The notes under the pieces: model-generated
Database searches by the model: none
Seen by the model: the letters and a program-made list of their open reading frames with translations, nothing else
Told to the model about the DNA's origin: nothing
Made by a program: the position numbers and the translations under genes
Part shown: piece by piece, positions 38,541 through 46,396 of the stretch
How the letters are laid out: the number at the start of each line of letters is the position of its first letter
How positions within the stretch are numbered: position 1 is the stretch's first letter
Source: Deltaproteobacteria bacterium
Lineage (GTDB): Bacteria > Myxococcota_A > Polyangia > Polyangiales > Ga0077539
Direction of reading: 5' to 3'
Length of the DNA stretch: 64,000 nt
NCBI GenBank assembly: GCA_016704445.1
Contig: JADJAE010000038.1
Span: 45,415 to 109,414, forward strand

Positions 38541-38770
38541 CGGCCCCTGTTCGACTACCGCGCGATTGCTTCGTCGGGAAATGCGTGGACGGACGCACCC
38601 CAGCAATCGCGCGGCCGTACGAACGGAGCCGCTGCCGCGAAGTCCGATGAGCGCTCACGCGCCGCATCGTCCACGCACCCGGGAGGGTGGTACCGCAGGG
38701 ATCGAGGAGGGAGGACCTCGACCAACACCGCAGCGCCCTCAGGCAAGAGGGACCCTATCGCGGGTCTCTC
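38541..38770 (+). ncRNA. T-box-like leader RNA with antiterminator/terminator architecture, no downstream target gene
   Basis: The T-box core AGGGTGGTACCGCA is at 38684-38697. Upstream is a long stem: 38541-38553 pairs with 38620-38631 (CGGC/GCCG and CTGTTCG/CGAACGG), an internal loop ACTA/CCGTA follows, then a perfect 13-bp helix 38558-38570/38602-38614, and an apical hairpin. A second hairpin is at 38645-38669. After the core, CCCTC at 38736-38740 can pair with GAGGG 38683-38687 (antiterminator form, bulge TGGTACC) or with GAGGG 38747-38751. A 9-bp hairpin GAGGGACCC/GGGTCTCTC (38747-38770, loop TATCGC) completes the switch. T-boxes sense uncharged tRNA. No + strand gene follows: the next gene is convergent and ends at 38788. 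The specifier codon cannot be assigned, and the loop lacks a clear AGTA motif. Confidence 0.5.
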
Positions 38771-38787
38771 GGGGCACAAAGAATTCG

Positions 38788-40068
38788 TCACACCTCCGTC
38801 GCGGCGTGGATGAGCGCCTCGTACTGCGACTGCACCCGCTGCAGCGCGATGGAGTCGAGGAAGGACAGGAACGCGAACTCCGGCACCAGCGTCCGCCAGC
38901 GCCGCAGCCACGCGGGAATGTATCGAGGGCGCTGCAGGATCCCCCGGCGCCGCAGGTGCACCAGCGCGGTCAGGTCTTCGAGGGCGAGGCGCCCGCTCAC
39001 CAGGAGCTCCATCTCGTCGCGGAAGCCCTCGCGCACCACCGCGCTCAGGAAGGCCTGCACGTCCAGCAGACCGGCCAGGTAGACGGTGTCCTTGGTGAAG
39101 GGCGCTCCGCCGGTCACCAGCCCTCCGCGGCAGACCCGCTGCGCGTCGAGGTAGGCCTCGCGCTCGGGCGCTCCCCGCATCACCAGGTGCCGGTAGAGGT
39201 CGAGGAAGCTCGCCCCCTGCTCGGCCATGTCCACCAGCAGCACCCGGTTGGCGAGGCGCTGCATCCGCTCGATGGAGGCGCAGTGGTGGTGCAGCTCGCT
39301 GAACACCGCGAGGCCCTCCTGAGTGCGCGTCGACCGGGGGCCGCCCGTGCGGAGGAAGCCCAGCGCGGGCTGCGCGGCGCCGTTCTGCCCGGAGAGCGAG
39401 TGCGTCTCGACCTCGTGATACCAGAGCGCGTCGGCCTCCCACGGGGAGAACGTCGCGTCCGCGCGCACCCTCACCCGGCTCGCCCCGGCCACCACCTTGG
39501 CGGTCGCCCCGGGGTCGACCAGCACCGCGATCGCCATGCTCGGGTACTCGCGCGCCAGCCTCGCCCGCAGGGTGCTCGCCAGCGCCTCGGCGTCCAGGGT
39601 CTCCACGTCGCCCTCGTCCGCCGCCTCGTCGCTGCCGTGCGGTCGAAGGCGCTCGATCACATGGTGGGCCAGGTCGATGTTGCGCTCGTTGCCCCCGTGG
39701 AAGCGAGTGCGAGGGCCGCCGTACAGCTCCTTCGAGAGCCGCGAGAACTCCGCCGTCCCGAGCGCCAGCACCAGCCGAGAGGCGTCGCGCATCGAGGCCA
39801 CCGACGAGCGCAGCCACTCGGTGATCGGGTCGTCCCCGTCGATGCTCTTCTCCGCCCGGTCGAGCTCCTTCACCCGGTCGCGCAGGGCGTCGCGGTCGAC
39901 GTCGTAGGTCACCTCCGGGAGCGAGCTCGCCCCTCCCTCGAAGAAGCGCTCCTCGACCTCGCGCGGCCACCCGATGGCCTCCAGCACCCGCACCTTCACG
40001 TCGCTCTTCGCGAGCGCCTCCACCCAGGCCAGTCGCTCTCGGATCGTCTCGTCGGAGGGCAGGTCCAT
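38788..40068 (-). CDS. DUF1704 (QEGLA-motif, MATCAP-like) metallopeptidase family protein
   Basis: 426 residues. Zinc-peptidase motif WYHEVETHSLSGQNG (HExxTH, about 216-222), the downstream QEGLAVFSE (about 247) supplying the third ligand Glu, and a hydrophobic pocket region RGGLVTGGAPFTKDTVYLAG. This is the domain labelled flavohaemoglobin-expression-modulating QEGLA-motif protein in bacteria; its eukaryotic relatives are tubulin carboxypeptidases. The bacterial substrate is unknown. The start is MDLPSDETIRERLAW, the first Met before family similarity. It is convergent with the T-box-like RNA. Confidence 0.88.
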   Translation of the reverse strand: MDLPSDETIRERLAWVEALAKSDVKVRVLEAIGWPREVEERFFEGGASSLPEVTYDVDRDALRDRVKELDRAEKSIDGDDPITEWLRSSVASMRDASRLVLALGTAEFSRLSKELYGGPRTRFHGGNERNIDLAHHVIERLRPHGSDEAADEGDVETLDAEALASTLRARLAREYPSMAIAVLVDPGATAKVVAGASRVRVRADATFSPWEADALWYHEVETHSLSGQNGAAQPALGFLRTGGPRSTRTQEGLAVFSELHHHCASIERMQRLANRVLLVDMAEQGASFLDLYRHLVMRGAPEREAYLDAQRVCRGGLVTGGAPFTKDTVYLAGLLDVQAFLSAVVREGFRDEMELLVSGRLALEDLTALVHLRRRGILQRPRYIPAWLRRWRTLVPEFAFLSFLDSIALQRVQSQYEALIHAATEV

Positions 40069-40163
40069 CGCTCGACATCTTAGAGCGTGGCGCGTTCGCC
40101 GCCCGAAACGTTGGCTCCCCCTCCAGCGCGCCGCTACGCTGACCCACCCGGAGAGTCCCACCG

Positions 40164-41138
40164 ATGCCCACGCGCCGCTCCGCCCCCATCGCCCAGCTCG
40201 ACCTCTTCGCCGGCCCCGACCCCCTCGGCCCGGTCTACCGCGAGGCCGCCGCGGTGGCCGCCCGCCTCCCACCGAAGCTCCACTTCGGCACCAGCTCGTG
40301 GTTCTCCACCGGTTGGGAGGGCCTCGTCTGGTCGCGCCGCTACACCGAGTCCGACCTCGCCCACGACGGCCTCCGCGAGTACGCCCGCCACCCGCTGCTC
40401 ACCACCGTCGGCATCGACCGCAGCTACTACGGGCCGCTCCCCCCGGCGGACCTCGACCGCTACGCCTCGCAGCTCCCTCCGGGCTTCAGGTGCGTGCTCA
40501 AGGCGCCCGCGAGCGTGACCTCCGCGATCGTCCCCAACCGCCGCGACGAGTCGCCCGTCGCCAACCCCGACTACTGCTCCGTCGAGCGCTTCCAGCGCGA
40601 CCTCGGCGACGCCCTGCTCGGTCACTTCCTGCCGCACACCGCGGCGGTGCTCTTCGAGTTCCCGATGGTGCCTCGGGCCTTCTCGGGCGACGCGGCGGCC
40701 TTCGCGCGGCGCCTCGACGCGATGCTCTCCGAGCTCGACCCGCGCATCCCGGTGGCGGTCGAACTGCGCGACCCGGGGCTGCTCAAGACCGCCTACGCCA
40801 GCGTGCTCCGCGAGCGGCGCGCGGCCCACGTCTACAACCTCCACACGCACATGCCGCTGCCCGGAGCGCAGCGCGCGGTGGTGGCGCTGCGCGATCAGCC
40901 CTTCGCGGTGGTGCGGCTGCTCATGCCGCCGCACACCCGATACGAAGAACGAAGGCGGGACTTCGCCCCCTTCAATCGACTCCAGGACGTCGACCCGGCG
41001 AGGCGAGCGGACACGCTCTCGGTGATCGTCGAGGCCCTCGGCGGCGGACTGGAGACGTGGGTGCTGGTGAACAACAAGGCCGAGGGGAGCTCGCCGCTGA
41101 CCATCCGCGCGCTGGCGGAGGCCGTCGCGGGGGGATGA
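40164..41138 (+). CDS. DUF72 (YecE-like) TIM-barrel protein
   Basis: 324 residues. Typical DUF72 marks: FGTSSWFSTGWEG (about 40-52), GIDRSYYGPLP, FRCVLKAPASVT, VLFEFPM, VAVELRDPGLL and a C-terminal VLVNNKAEGSSPLTI. A TIM-barrel family of unknown activity. The start is preceded by GGAGAG 7-12 bases upstream (ACCCGGAGAGTCCCACCGATG). It is divergent from the DUF1704 gene. Confidence 0.9.
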   Translation: MPTRRSAPIAQLDLFAGPDPLGPVYREAAAVAARLPPKLHFGTSSWFSTGWEGLVWSRRYTESDLAHDGLREYARHPLLTTVGIDRSYYGPLPPADLDRYASQLPPGFRCVLKAPASVTSAIVPNRRDESPVANPDYCSVERFQRDLGDALLGHFLPHTAAVLFEFPMVPRAFSGDAAAFARRLDAMLSELDPRIPVAVELRDPGLLKTAYASVLRERRAAHVYNLHTHMPLPGAQRAVVALRDQPFAVVRLLMPPHTRYEERRRDFAPFNRLQDVDPARRADTLSVIVEALGGGLETWVLVNNKAEGSSPLTIRALAEAVAGG

Positions 41139-41217
41139 TCAGGGAGCAGGACAGAGTGCTACCTCGCACCATCATGCTGATTCGCGGGAGCCTGGCGCCC
41201 CGCGTCACACAACGCCC

Positions 41218-42006
41218 TCAGCGGGGACAACAGTCGGCCGCCGGGGTGGGCGGGGGGGGGGGGCCACCCCCGCAAAAACGAGAGACCCCCCCCCGCGGGG
41301 GCGGGGGTCCCGCGAACCCCCACGCCGCCGCCCCCGGGGGCGCGCCCCCGGGAAGGGCGCCGCCGGGGGGGGGAGCGAGAGACCCCCCGCAAGGGGGGCC
41401 CCCCCCGGGGGGGCTGGGGGGGGGCCCGCGCCCCCCCCGGGGCCAAACCGGAGCCACCACCCCCCAGGGGAGCGGCCCCGGACAGCTCCCCGGGGGCGAC
41501 GGGGGGGAACGCATGTCGAGCGCGCCGAGGTAGTCGCGCTTGCCCAGCGGCACGCCGTTGTGGCGGAGAATCGCGTAGGCCTGCGACATGTGGAAGAAGA
41601 AGTTCGGCACCATGTGCTGGAGGAAGAAGGCCGCGCCGGTCATGGTCTTGCCCTCCCACCGGGGCTGGGTGATGACCCGGGTCGAGGTGCCCTCGAAGTC
41701 CTTCGCGGTGAAGGTGTCGAGGTACGCGATGGTGGAGTGGACGCGGGCCCTGAGCTCGCCGAGGTTCCCTTCGTTGTCCTCGTGCTTGGGGGCCTCCCTC
41801 CCGGTGAGGCGCGCGGCGCCGAGCTTCGCCGTGTCGCAGGCGACCTGCACCTGGCGAGCGAAGGCGAACTGGTCGGGCGCCAGCCGTAGCCCGAGGTACA
41901 CGTTGGCATCGAAGGACTTCGTCTTCGCGTGCGCCTCGGCGTGGTCGAACCAGAGGTCGAACTGCCCGAGCATCTTCTTCATCTGCTGAAACATCTCGAA
42001 ATACAT
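41218..42006 (-). CDS. DUF1993-family protein whose 3' end runs into an abnormal G/C tract
   Basis: The first 165 or so residues are a normal DUF1993 protein: MYFEMFQQMKKMLGQFDLWF, FDANVYLGLRLAPDQFAFARQV, PRWEGKTMTGAAFFLQHMVPNFFFH and NGVPLGKRDYLGALDM. The ATG at 42006 has GAAGGAGA about 6 bases upstream. Family proteins end near DYLGAL, that is near base 41515. Beyond that, the reading frame passes through a run of G and C homopolymers giving only Pro, Gly, Arg and Ala until a stop at 41218. The true stop codon has probably been lost in a corrupted stretch. Function of DUF1993 unknown; predicted DinB-like helical bundle. Confidence 0.75.
   Translation of the reverse strand: MYFEMFQQMKKMLGQFDLWFDHAEAHAKTKSFDANVYLGLRLAPDQFAFARQVQVACDTAKLGAARLTGREAPKHEDNEGNLGELRARVHSTIAYLDTFTAKDFEGTSTRVITQPRWEGKTMTGAAFFLQHMVPNFFFHMSQAYAILRHNGVPLGKRDYLGALDMRSPPSPPGSCPGPLPWGVVAPVWPRGGRGPPPSPPGGGPPCGGSLAPPPGGALPGGAPPGAAAWGFAGPPPPRGGVSRFCGGGPPPPPTPAADCCPR
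41238..41512. other. Low-complexity G/C homopolymer tract (suspected sequence artefact)
   Basis: About 275 bases are made almost wholly of alternating G and C runs, including a run of 12 G (41252-41263) and many C runs of 6-9. A and T nearly vanish. No other part of the window resembles it. It sits exactly where the DUF1993 gene should end. Runs on both strands and nested GC hairpins suggest low-quality base calls or a polymerase-blocking hairpin rather than biology, but it could be a genuine structured repeat. Confidence 0.7.
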
Positions 42007-42046
42007 CGCTGTCTCCTTCAATGGGTCCGTTGAGCCGATCGAGCGC

Positions 42047-43579
42047 TCAGCTCATCGCGTCGCGCGCGGCGTTGGCGATGTCCTGGTCGGGGTGCTGCCC
42101 CAGCCGGGTGAGCAGGGCCTTCGCCTCGCGCGTCTTGTTGTGGTCCCGCAGCCCGCTGATGATCGCCCAGAGGGTCTCGGTGTCGGGGTTCTGGTTGAGC
42201 TTGCTCTGGTAGTAGGCGATGAGCTGCTGCGGCGGCGAGATGCGCGCCATCCCCCGAAGGGCCTCGCGGCGAACCTCCGCCGAGGGGTCGTTCTCCGCCG
42301 CGTGCTGGATCAGCGGCAGCAGCTGCGGGAAGCGCTCCATGTTGCAGAACTGGAACGCCATCGCGCGCCGCACGCTCTCCGAGGCGTCGCTGAGCAGCCG
42401 CTGGGCGAGGCCCCAGATGCGCTGCGCGGCGGCCTCGGGCTGCCAGTGGATGTTCTCCGCGATCTCCTGGCGCACCCGCTCGCTGGGGTTGGCGACGTGC
42501 TTCTCGTAGACCGCGAGGGTGAGCTCGCCGAGGCCGTGGTGGTGCGCCAGCGAGAGGGTCCCGATGCAGGCGGCCTGCACCTCCGGGGAGGGGTCGCTGT
42601 CGATCTGGTTGGCGACGCCGTACATCACCTGCTGGTCGTCGCGGAAGTCCCCGAAGGCCATGATGGCCGCGGCGCGCACCTGGGGGTCGGCGTCGCGGAT
42701 CATCTGGATGAGCAGCTCTCGCTTGCCCTGGAAGCGCGACGCGGCGTGGAAGCGCAGGCTCTCCGCGGTGACCCGACGGACGTGCGGGTCGGCGTAGGTG
42801 GCGAGCTGCTGCACCATCGCGAAGGCGCCCTCCTCGGCGAACTTGCACGCCGAGCGGATCACCTCGTCGAAGGTCTCCTGGTCGAGCCCGGGGATGTTGG
42901 CGACGGCGTAGAGCGACTGCAGGTGCTGCGGCTGCACCCGGTTGTCGACGAGGTTGGCCCACGCCTGGAGCGCCTGGCGCCGAACCTCCACGGAGCCCGT
43001 TCGCATGTGGTGCGCGAGCAGGGGTTCGGCCTCCATGAACTGCCCCCCGTTGGAGTAGCACTCGAGGAAGAGGTCGTTCATGGCGCGGCAGAGCTGCGTG
43101 GGGTCGGGCGACTGCAGCCCCGGGAAGCGCGCGTAGATCTCCTGCAGGGGGATGGTGCGGTGCGCGTCGACGTCGGCGTCGACGACCTTGAGGTCGACCT
43201 CGGCGGCCGGGTCCTTCACGCCGGGGATGTCGGCCACGGCCTGCACCCGGTAGGTGACGTTGTGCGCCGTGGGCAGCGTGTCGTAGGGGAGCGTGATGCG
43301 GAAGGTGAAGGCGTGCGACGCGCCGGGCGCGAGGTCGATGCCCGCGGCGACGGTCTGCTCACCCACCACGCGGGTCTGGATGTCGGGAAGTCCCCCGTCG
43401 GGGTTGGAGTGCACCGAGACGTAGATCAGGTGCGCCCGGAGCGTCGTGAGCTTGAGCGGCTTCTTGCCGCCGGTGAGCGTGATGGCCCCGCCGATGACGC
43501 CGCCGGGCGATCCGGTCGGCCGGTCGAGCGTGAGCGTGAGGTTGGTCCCTCCACCAAACATCGAGTCGAGCAGTCCCAT
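42047..43579 (-). CDS. Spo0M-like arrestin-fold plus HEAT-repeat protein
   Basis: 510 residues. The N-terminal SpoOM/arrestin-like domain (about 1-140; LTLTLDRPTGSPGGVIGGAI, HAFTFRITLPYDTLPTAHNV, YRVQAVADIPGVKDP) is followed by about 350 residues of helical HEAT-type repeats (VEVRRQALQAWANLV, PHVRRVTAESLRFHA, PQVRAAAIMAFGDFRDD, SPEVQAACIGTLSLAH, AEVRREALRGMARI). This is probably a cytoplasmic scaffold. MGLLDSMFGGG is taken as start because Spo0M-type proteins begin with a short MGLFD-like segment. It is upstream of DUF1993 on the same strand with a 40-base gap. Confidence 0.82.
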   Translation of the reverse strand: MGLLDSMFGGGTNLTLTLDRPTGSPGGVIGGAITLTGGKKPLKLTTLRAHLIYVSVHSNPDGGLPDIQTRVVGEQTVAAGIDLAPGASHAFTFRITLPYDTLPTAHNVTYRVQAVADIPGVKDPAAEVDLKVVDADVDAHRTIPLQEIYARFPGLQSPDPTQLCRAMNDLFLECYSNGGQFMEAEPLLAHHMRTGSVEVRRQALQAWANLVDNRVQPQHLQSLYAVANIPGLDQETFDEVIRSACKFAEEGAFAMVQQLATYADPHVRRVTAESLRFHAASRFQGKRELLIQMIRDADPQVRAAAIMAFGDFRDDQQVMYGVANQIDSDPSPEVQAACIGTLSLAHHHGLGELTLAVYEKHVANPSERVRQEIAENIHWQPEAAAQRIWGLAQRLLSDASESVRRAMAFQFCNMERFPQLLPLIQHAAENDPSAEVRREALRGMARISPPQQLIAYYQSKLNQNPDTETLWAIISGLRDHNKTREAKALLTRLGQHPDQDIANAARDAMS

Positions 43580-43666
43580 GCGAGTCTCTCCGGCGCCGAA
43601 CCCTCTCGGCGCGCGGAGACTCATCCCGGGACGGCCCCGGTGTCCAGCGGGCGAGCACCGCCGCCC

Positions 43667-44617
43667 TCACTCGTCGCCGCGCTCGTCCGCCCGTCGCGTC
43701 CCCGCGGCCACGGCGCGTACCCTCTGCCGCAGCCACGCGTGCCCGGGGTCGCGGTGCCTCCGCTCGTGCCAGCTCTGCCACACCGTGAAGCCCTCCAGCG
43801 CGATGGGCACCGGGACCACCGTCAGCGGCAGCAGCGCCGCGTACGCGCGGGCCATGCGCTCGGGCGCCGTCCACACCAGCTCCGACGCCGCCACCACGTG
43901 CGGCGCCAGTAGAAACTGCGGCACCGAGAGCCCCACCCTCCGGGTGCGACCGATAGCCGCGAGCGCCGCGTCCACCGCGCTGCCGGGCCTGCCCGTCGGC
44001 GCCACCAGCAGGTGCGGCAGCGAGAGCCAGCCATCGAGCGTGAACTCCCCTCGCGCGGCCGGGTGCCCCCGCCGAAGCACGCACACGAATCGCTCGTGCA
44101 ACAGGCGCTGACGGTAGTAGCCCGCCACCTCGCGCTGGTAGGGCCCGACGAGCAGGTCGAGCTCGCCGTCGAGGAGCTCGCGCATCCCCTGCTCCACCGT
44201 CCCGGCGCGCACCGCGACGTCGACCCCGGGGGCCTCGGCGTTGAGCGCCGCCCAGAGCTCGGGCAGCAGCACGAAGGAGCCATGATCCGCGGTAGCCACG
44301 GCGAAGGTGCGCGTCGCCGTGGCCGGGTCGAAGGCGGCCGGCCCCTCGAGCGTGCGCCGCACGGCCTCGAGGGCGTGGGCGAGCGGGGCCGAGAGCGACA
44401 GCGCCCGCTCGGTGGGCTGCAGGCCGCCCGCGGAGCGCACCAGCAGCGGGTCGCCGAAGAGCTCGCGCAGCCGGCGGAGGGCGTGCGAGACCGCGGGCTG
44501 GCTGAGCCCGAGCCGCCTCGCCGCGAGGGTGACGCTGCGCTCGGAGAGCAGCGCCTCGAGGGCCACCAGGAGGTTGAGGTCGACGGCAGAGAGATTCATG
44601 GCGCGAATATCCATCAT
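43667..44617 (-). CDS. LysR-type transcriptional regulator
   Basis: 316 residues. Winged HTH (about 8-67: LNLLVALEALLSERSVTLAARRLGLSQPAVSHALRRLRELFG split here across helices) and a periplasmic-binding-like effector domain (about 97-300, FAVATADHGSFVLLP). AAGGA lies about 6 bases before the ATG at 44617. Divergent from an NmrA-type oxidoreductase gene, the classic LysR arrangement, with an inverted repeat next to its own start. It probably regulates that gene and itself; the inducer is unknown. Confidence 0.92.
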   Translation of the reverse strand: MMDIRAMNLSAVDLNLLVALEALLSERSVTLAARRLGLSQPAVSHALRRLRELFGDPLLVRSAGGLQPTERALSLSAPLAHALEAVRRTLEGPAAFDPATATRTFAVATADHGSFVLLPELWAALNAEAPGVDVAVRAGTVEQGMRELLDGELDLLVGPYQREVAGYYRQRLLHERFVCVLRRGHPAARGEFTLDGWLSLPHLLVAPTGRPGSAVDAALAAIGRTRRVGLSVPQFLLAPHVVAASELVWTAPERMARAYAALLPLTVVPVPIALEGFTVWQSWHERRHRDPGHAWLRQRVRAVAAGTRRADERGDE

Positions 44618-44619
44618 GC

Positions 44620-44636
44620 CATCCTTCGATTGGATG
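44620..44636. promoter_or_regulatory. Candidate LysR operator (T-N11-A inverted repeat)
   Basis: CATCC at 44620-44624 and GGATG at 44632-44636 form an inverted repeat with a 7-base spacer, and contain T-N11-A (T44622, A44634). It lies between the divergent lysR-type and NmrA-type genes, immediately upstream of the regulator's start. Confidence 0.5.
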
Positions 44637-44716
44637 AATGAAGGGCGCAGCGCCAGACTCTCCTTCGTCGGGGAGCTCGATCAAGCCAACGCCTCCCCGA
44701 CGGAGGGATCATCGCC

Positions 44717-45589
44717 ATGTTCGTCGTCGCTGGAGTCTCTGGGCATACCGGTTCTGTGGTCGCGGAGACGCTGCTCTCGCAGCGGAAGCCGGTGCGCGTG
44801 GTCGTGCGCGACGCGGCCAAGGGGGAGGCGTGGAAGGCCCGAGGGGCGGAGGTCGCCGTGGCCTCGCTCACCGACGCCGAGGCCTTCGGCCGAGCCATCG
44901 AGGGGGCCGAAGGGGTCTACGTGCTGCTGCCGCCCTTCGGCTTCGCGGACGAAGATCCGTCGCGCGAGCGCCCGGCGCAGATCGCGGGCATCACCGGGGC
45001 GCTTCGCAAGGGGAGGCCCGCGCACGTGGTGCTGCTGTCGTCCATCGGAGCGCAGCACCCGGCGGGCACCGGACCCATCGCGGCGCTCCACGCGCTGGAG
45101 CGTGAGGTGGAGTCCACCGGGGTTCCGGCGACCTTCCTTCGCGCGGCGTACTTCATGGAGAACTGGGGGGCGAGCCTGCCTGGGGCGATCGAGGGGGGCG
45201 CTCTCTACAGCGCGTTCATCGCGGACAGGAAGATCGCCCAGGTGGCGACCCGGGACATCGGCACCACCGCGGCGCGGCTGCTCGTCGAGCCCACCAGCTC
45301 GGGCACGCGGGTGGTGGAGCTTTCAGGCCCGGTGGACTACTCGCTCGACGACACGGCGGCGGCGCTCTCGGCGGTGGTGGGCAAGACCATCGCGGGGGTG
45401 CAGGTTCCGATCGAGGGGCTGAAGGGCGCGCTGAAGGGGATGGGCGCCTCGGCGGCGGTGGCCGATCTCTACGGGGAGATGACCGACGCGATCAACCGCG
45501 GCCACGTGAGCTTCGAGGGGGGAGCGGCGCTGAAGGTGCGCGGCACGACGCCGCTGGAGACGGTGCTTCGGACGCTGCTCGGGCGCTGA
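44717..45589 (+). CDS. NmrA-type NAD(P)-binding oxidoreductase
   Basis: 290 residues. Atypical SDR of the NmrA/HSCARG group: FVVAGVSGHTGSVVAETLL (nucleotide-binding GxxGxxG, about 2-20), VRVVVRDAAKGEAW, VVLLSSIGAQHPAG, FLRAAYFMENWG and VATRDIGTTAARLL. These proteins lack the canonical SDR Tyr-Lys pair and often sense NADPH. It is transcribed divergently from the LysR-type gene, which likely controls it. The GST gene is convergent. Confidence 0.88.
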   Translation: MFVVAGVSGHTGSVVAETLLSQRKPVRVVVRDAAKGEAWKARGAEVAVASLTDAEAFGRAIEGAEGVYVLLPPFGFADEDPSRERPAQIAGITGALRKGRPAHVVLLSSIGAQHPAGTGPIAALHALEREVESTGVPATFLRAAYFMENWGASLPGAIEGGALYSAFIADRKIAQVATRDIGTTAARLLVEPTSSGTRVVELSGPVDYSLDDTAAALSAVVGKTIAGVQVPIEGLKGALKGMGASAAVADLYGEMTDAINRGHVSFEGGAALKVRGTTPLETVLRTLLGR

Positions 45590-45607
45590 GCGGGCGCCGG
45601 AGGGAGA

Positions 45608-46234
45608 TCAGCCCTTGCCGATGGCCCTGCGCCACGAGGGCCGGGCGCTGCAGCGGGACCACCACGCGCCGACGAGGGGGTGGCCCGTGATGAGGTCGCC
45701 CTGCTCGCACGCGAAGAGAAACTCGATGTACGGGAGGTACACGAGGTCGGCGAGGGTGAACTCCGGGCCCGCGAGGTACTCCGACTTCTCCAGCCGCGCC
45801 TCCATGATGGAGAGCGTGTGGCCGAGCGAGGCGCGAGCCATCTCCACGATGGTGAGGTCGGGGGTCTGGCCGCGCATCGGCCCCAGCATGAGCTGGTAGA
45901 TGATCTTCATGGCGTGGGGCGTGAAGTTGGCGCTCTCGACGCTGATCCACTGCTCGACGACGGCGCGGCTGCGGGCGTCGCCGGGGAAGAGCTTCGGGCC
46001 GTCGAGGACCTCGTCGAGGTAGCGGCAGATCGCCCGCGACTCGAAGAGCGCGAAGCCGTCGTGGTCGATGGCCGGAACCTGCCCGAAGGGCTGCCGCGCC
46101 AGGAAGGCAGGCTTCTTGTGCTCCCCCTTGGTGAAATCGATCAGCGAGAACTCGAAGGGCGCGTTCTTCTCATCCAGTAGGCAGAGCACCTTCCGGGTGC
46201 AGGTGCTCAAGGGGTTTCCGTAGATCGTCAGCAT
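45608..46234 (-). CDS. Glutathione S-transferase family protein
   Basis: 208 residues. N-terminal thioredoxin-like domain: LTIYGNPLSTCTRKVLCLLDE (about 2-22, Ser in the catalytic site), PFGQVPAIDHDGFALFESRAI (glutathione contact). C-terminal helical domain with LAGPEFTLADLVYLPYIEFL (N-capping box). Phi/beta-like. ATG 46234 has AAGGAG about 8 bases upstream, which is better than the upstream in-frame ATG at 46405. Cytosolic. Confidence 0.93.
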   Translation of the reverse strand: MLTIYGNPLSTCTRKVLCLLDEKNAPFEFSLIDFTKGEHKKPAFLARQPFGQVPAIDHDGFALFESRAICRYLDEVLDGPKLFPGDARSRAVVEQWISVESANFTPHAMKIIYQLMLGPMRGQTPDLTIVEMARASLGHTLSIMEARLEKSEYLAGPEFTLADLVYLPYIEFLFACEQGDLITGHPLVGAWWSRCSARPSWRRAIGKG

Positions 46235-46396
46235 TGCAGGAATCTCCTTCGGTGGAAGCAGCGGTCGGGTCATCCATCGACCCCCGACGGAGGGGGCCCG
46301 CACCCGCGGCTTCGGTAGCACTCCCGAGACCTTCGAAGGTAGCGTCCCGTGGGGGATTTTCGCTGGCACATCCGGTGCGAGGGGGGTGTCGTACGG

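Noticed and set aside
38532..38813. 93-codon frame across the T-box-like RNA
   Set aside because: Overlaps strong RNA secondary structure and the convergent gene end; composition unlike neighbouring proteins.
41152..41533. Plus-strand open frame through the G/C tract
   Set aside because: Pro/Gly/Arg homopolymer translation of a low-complexity tract only.
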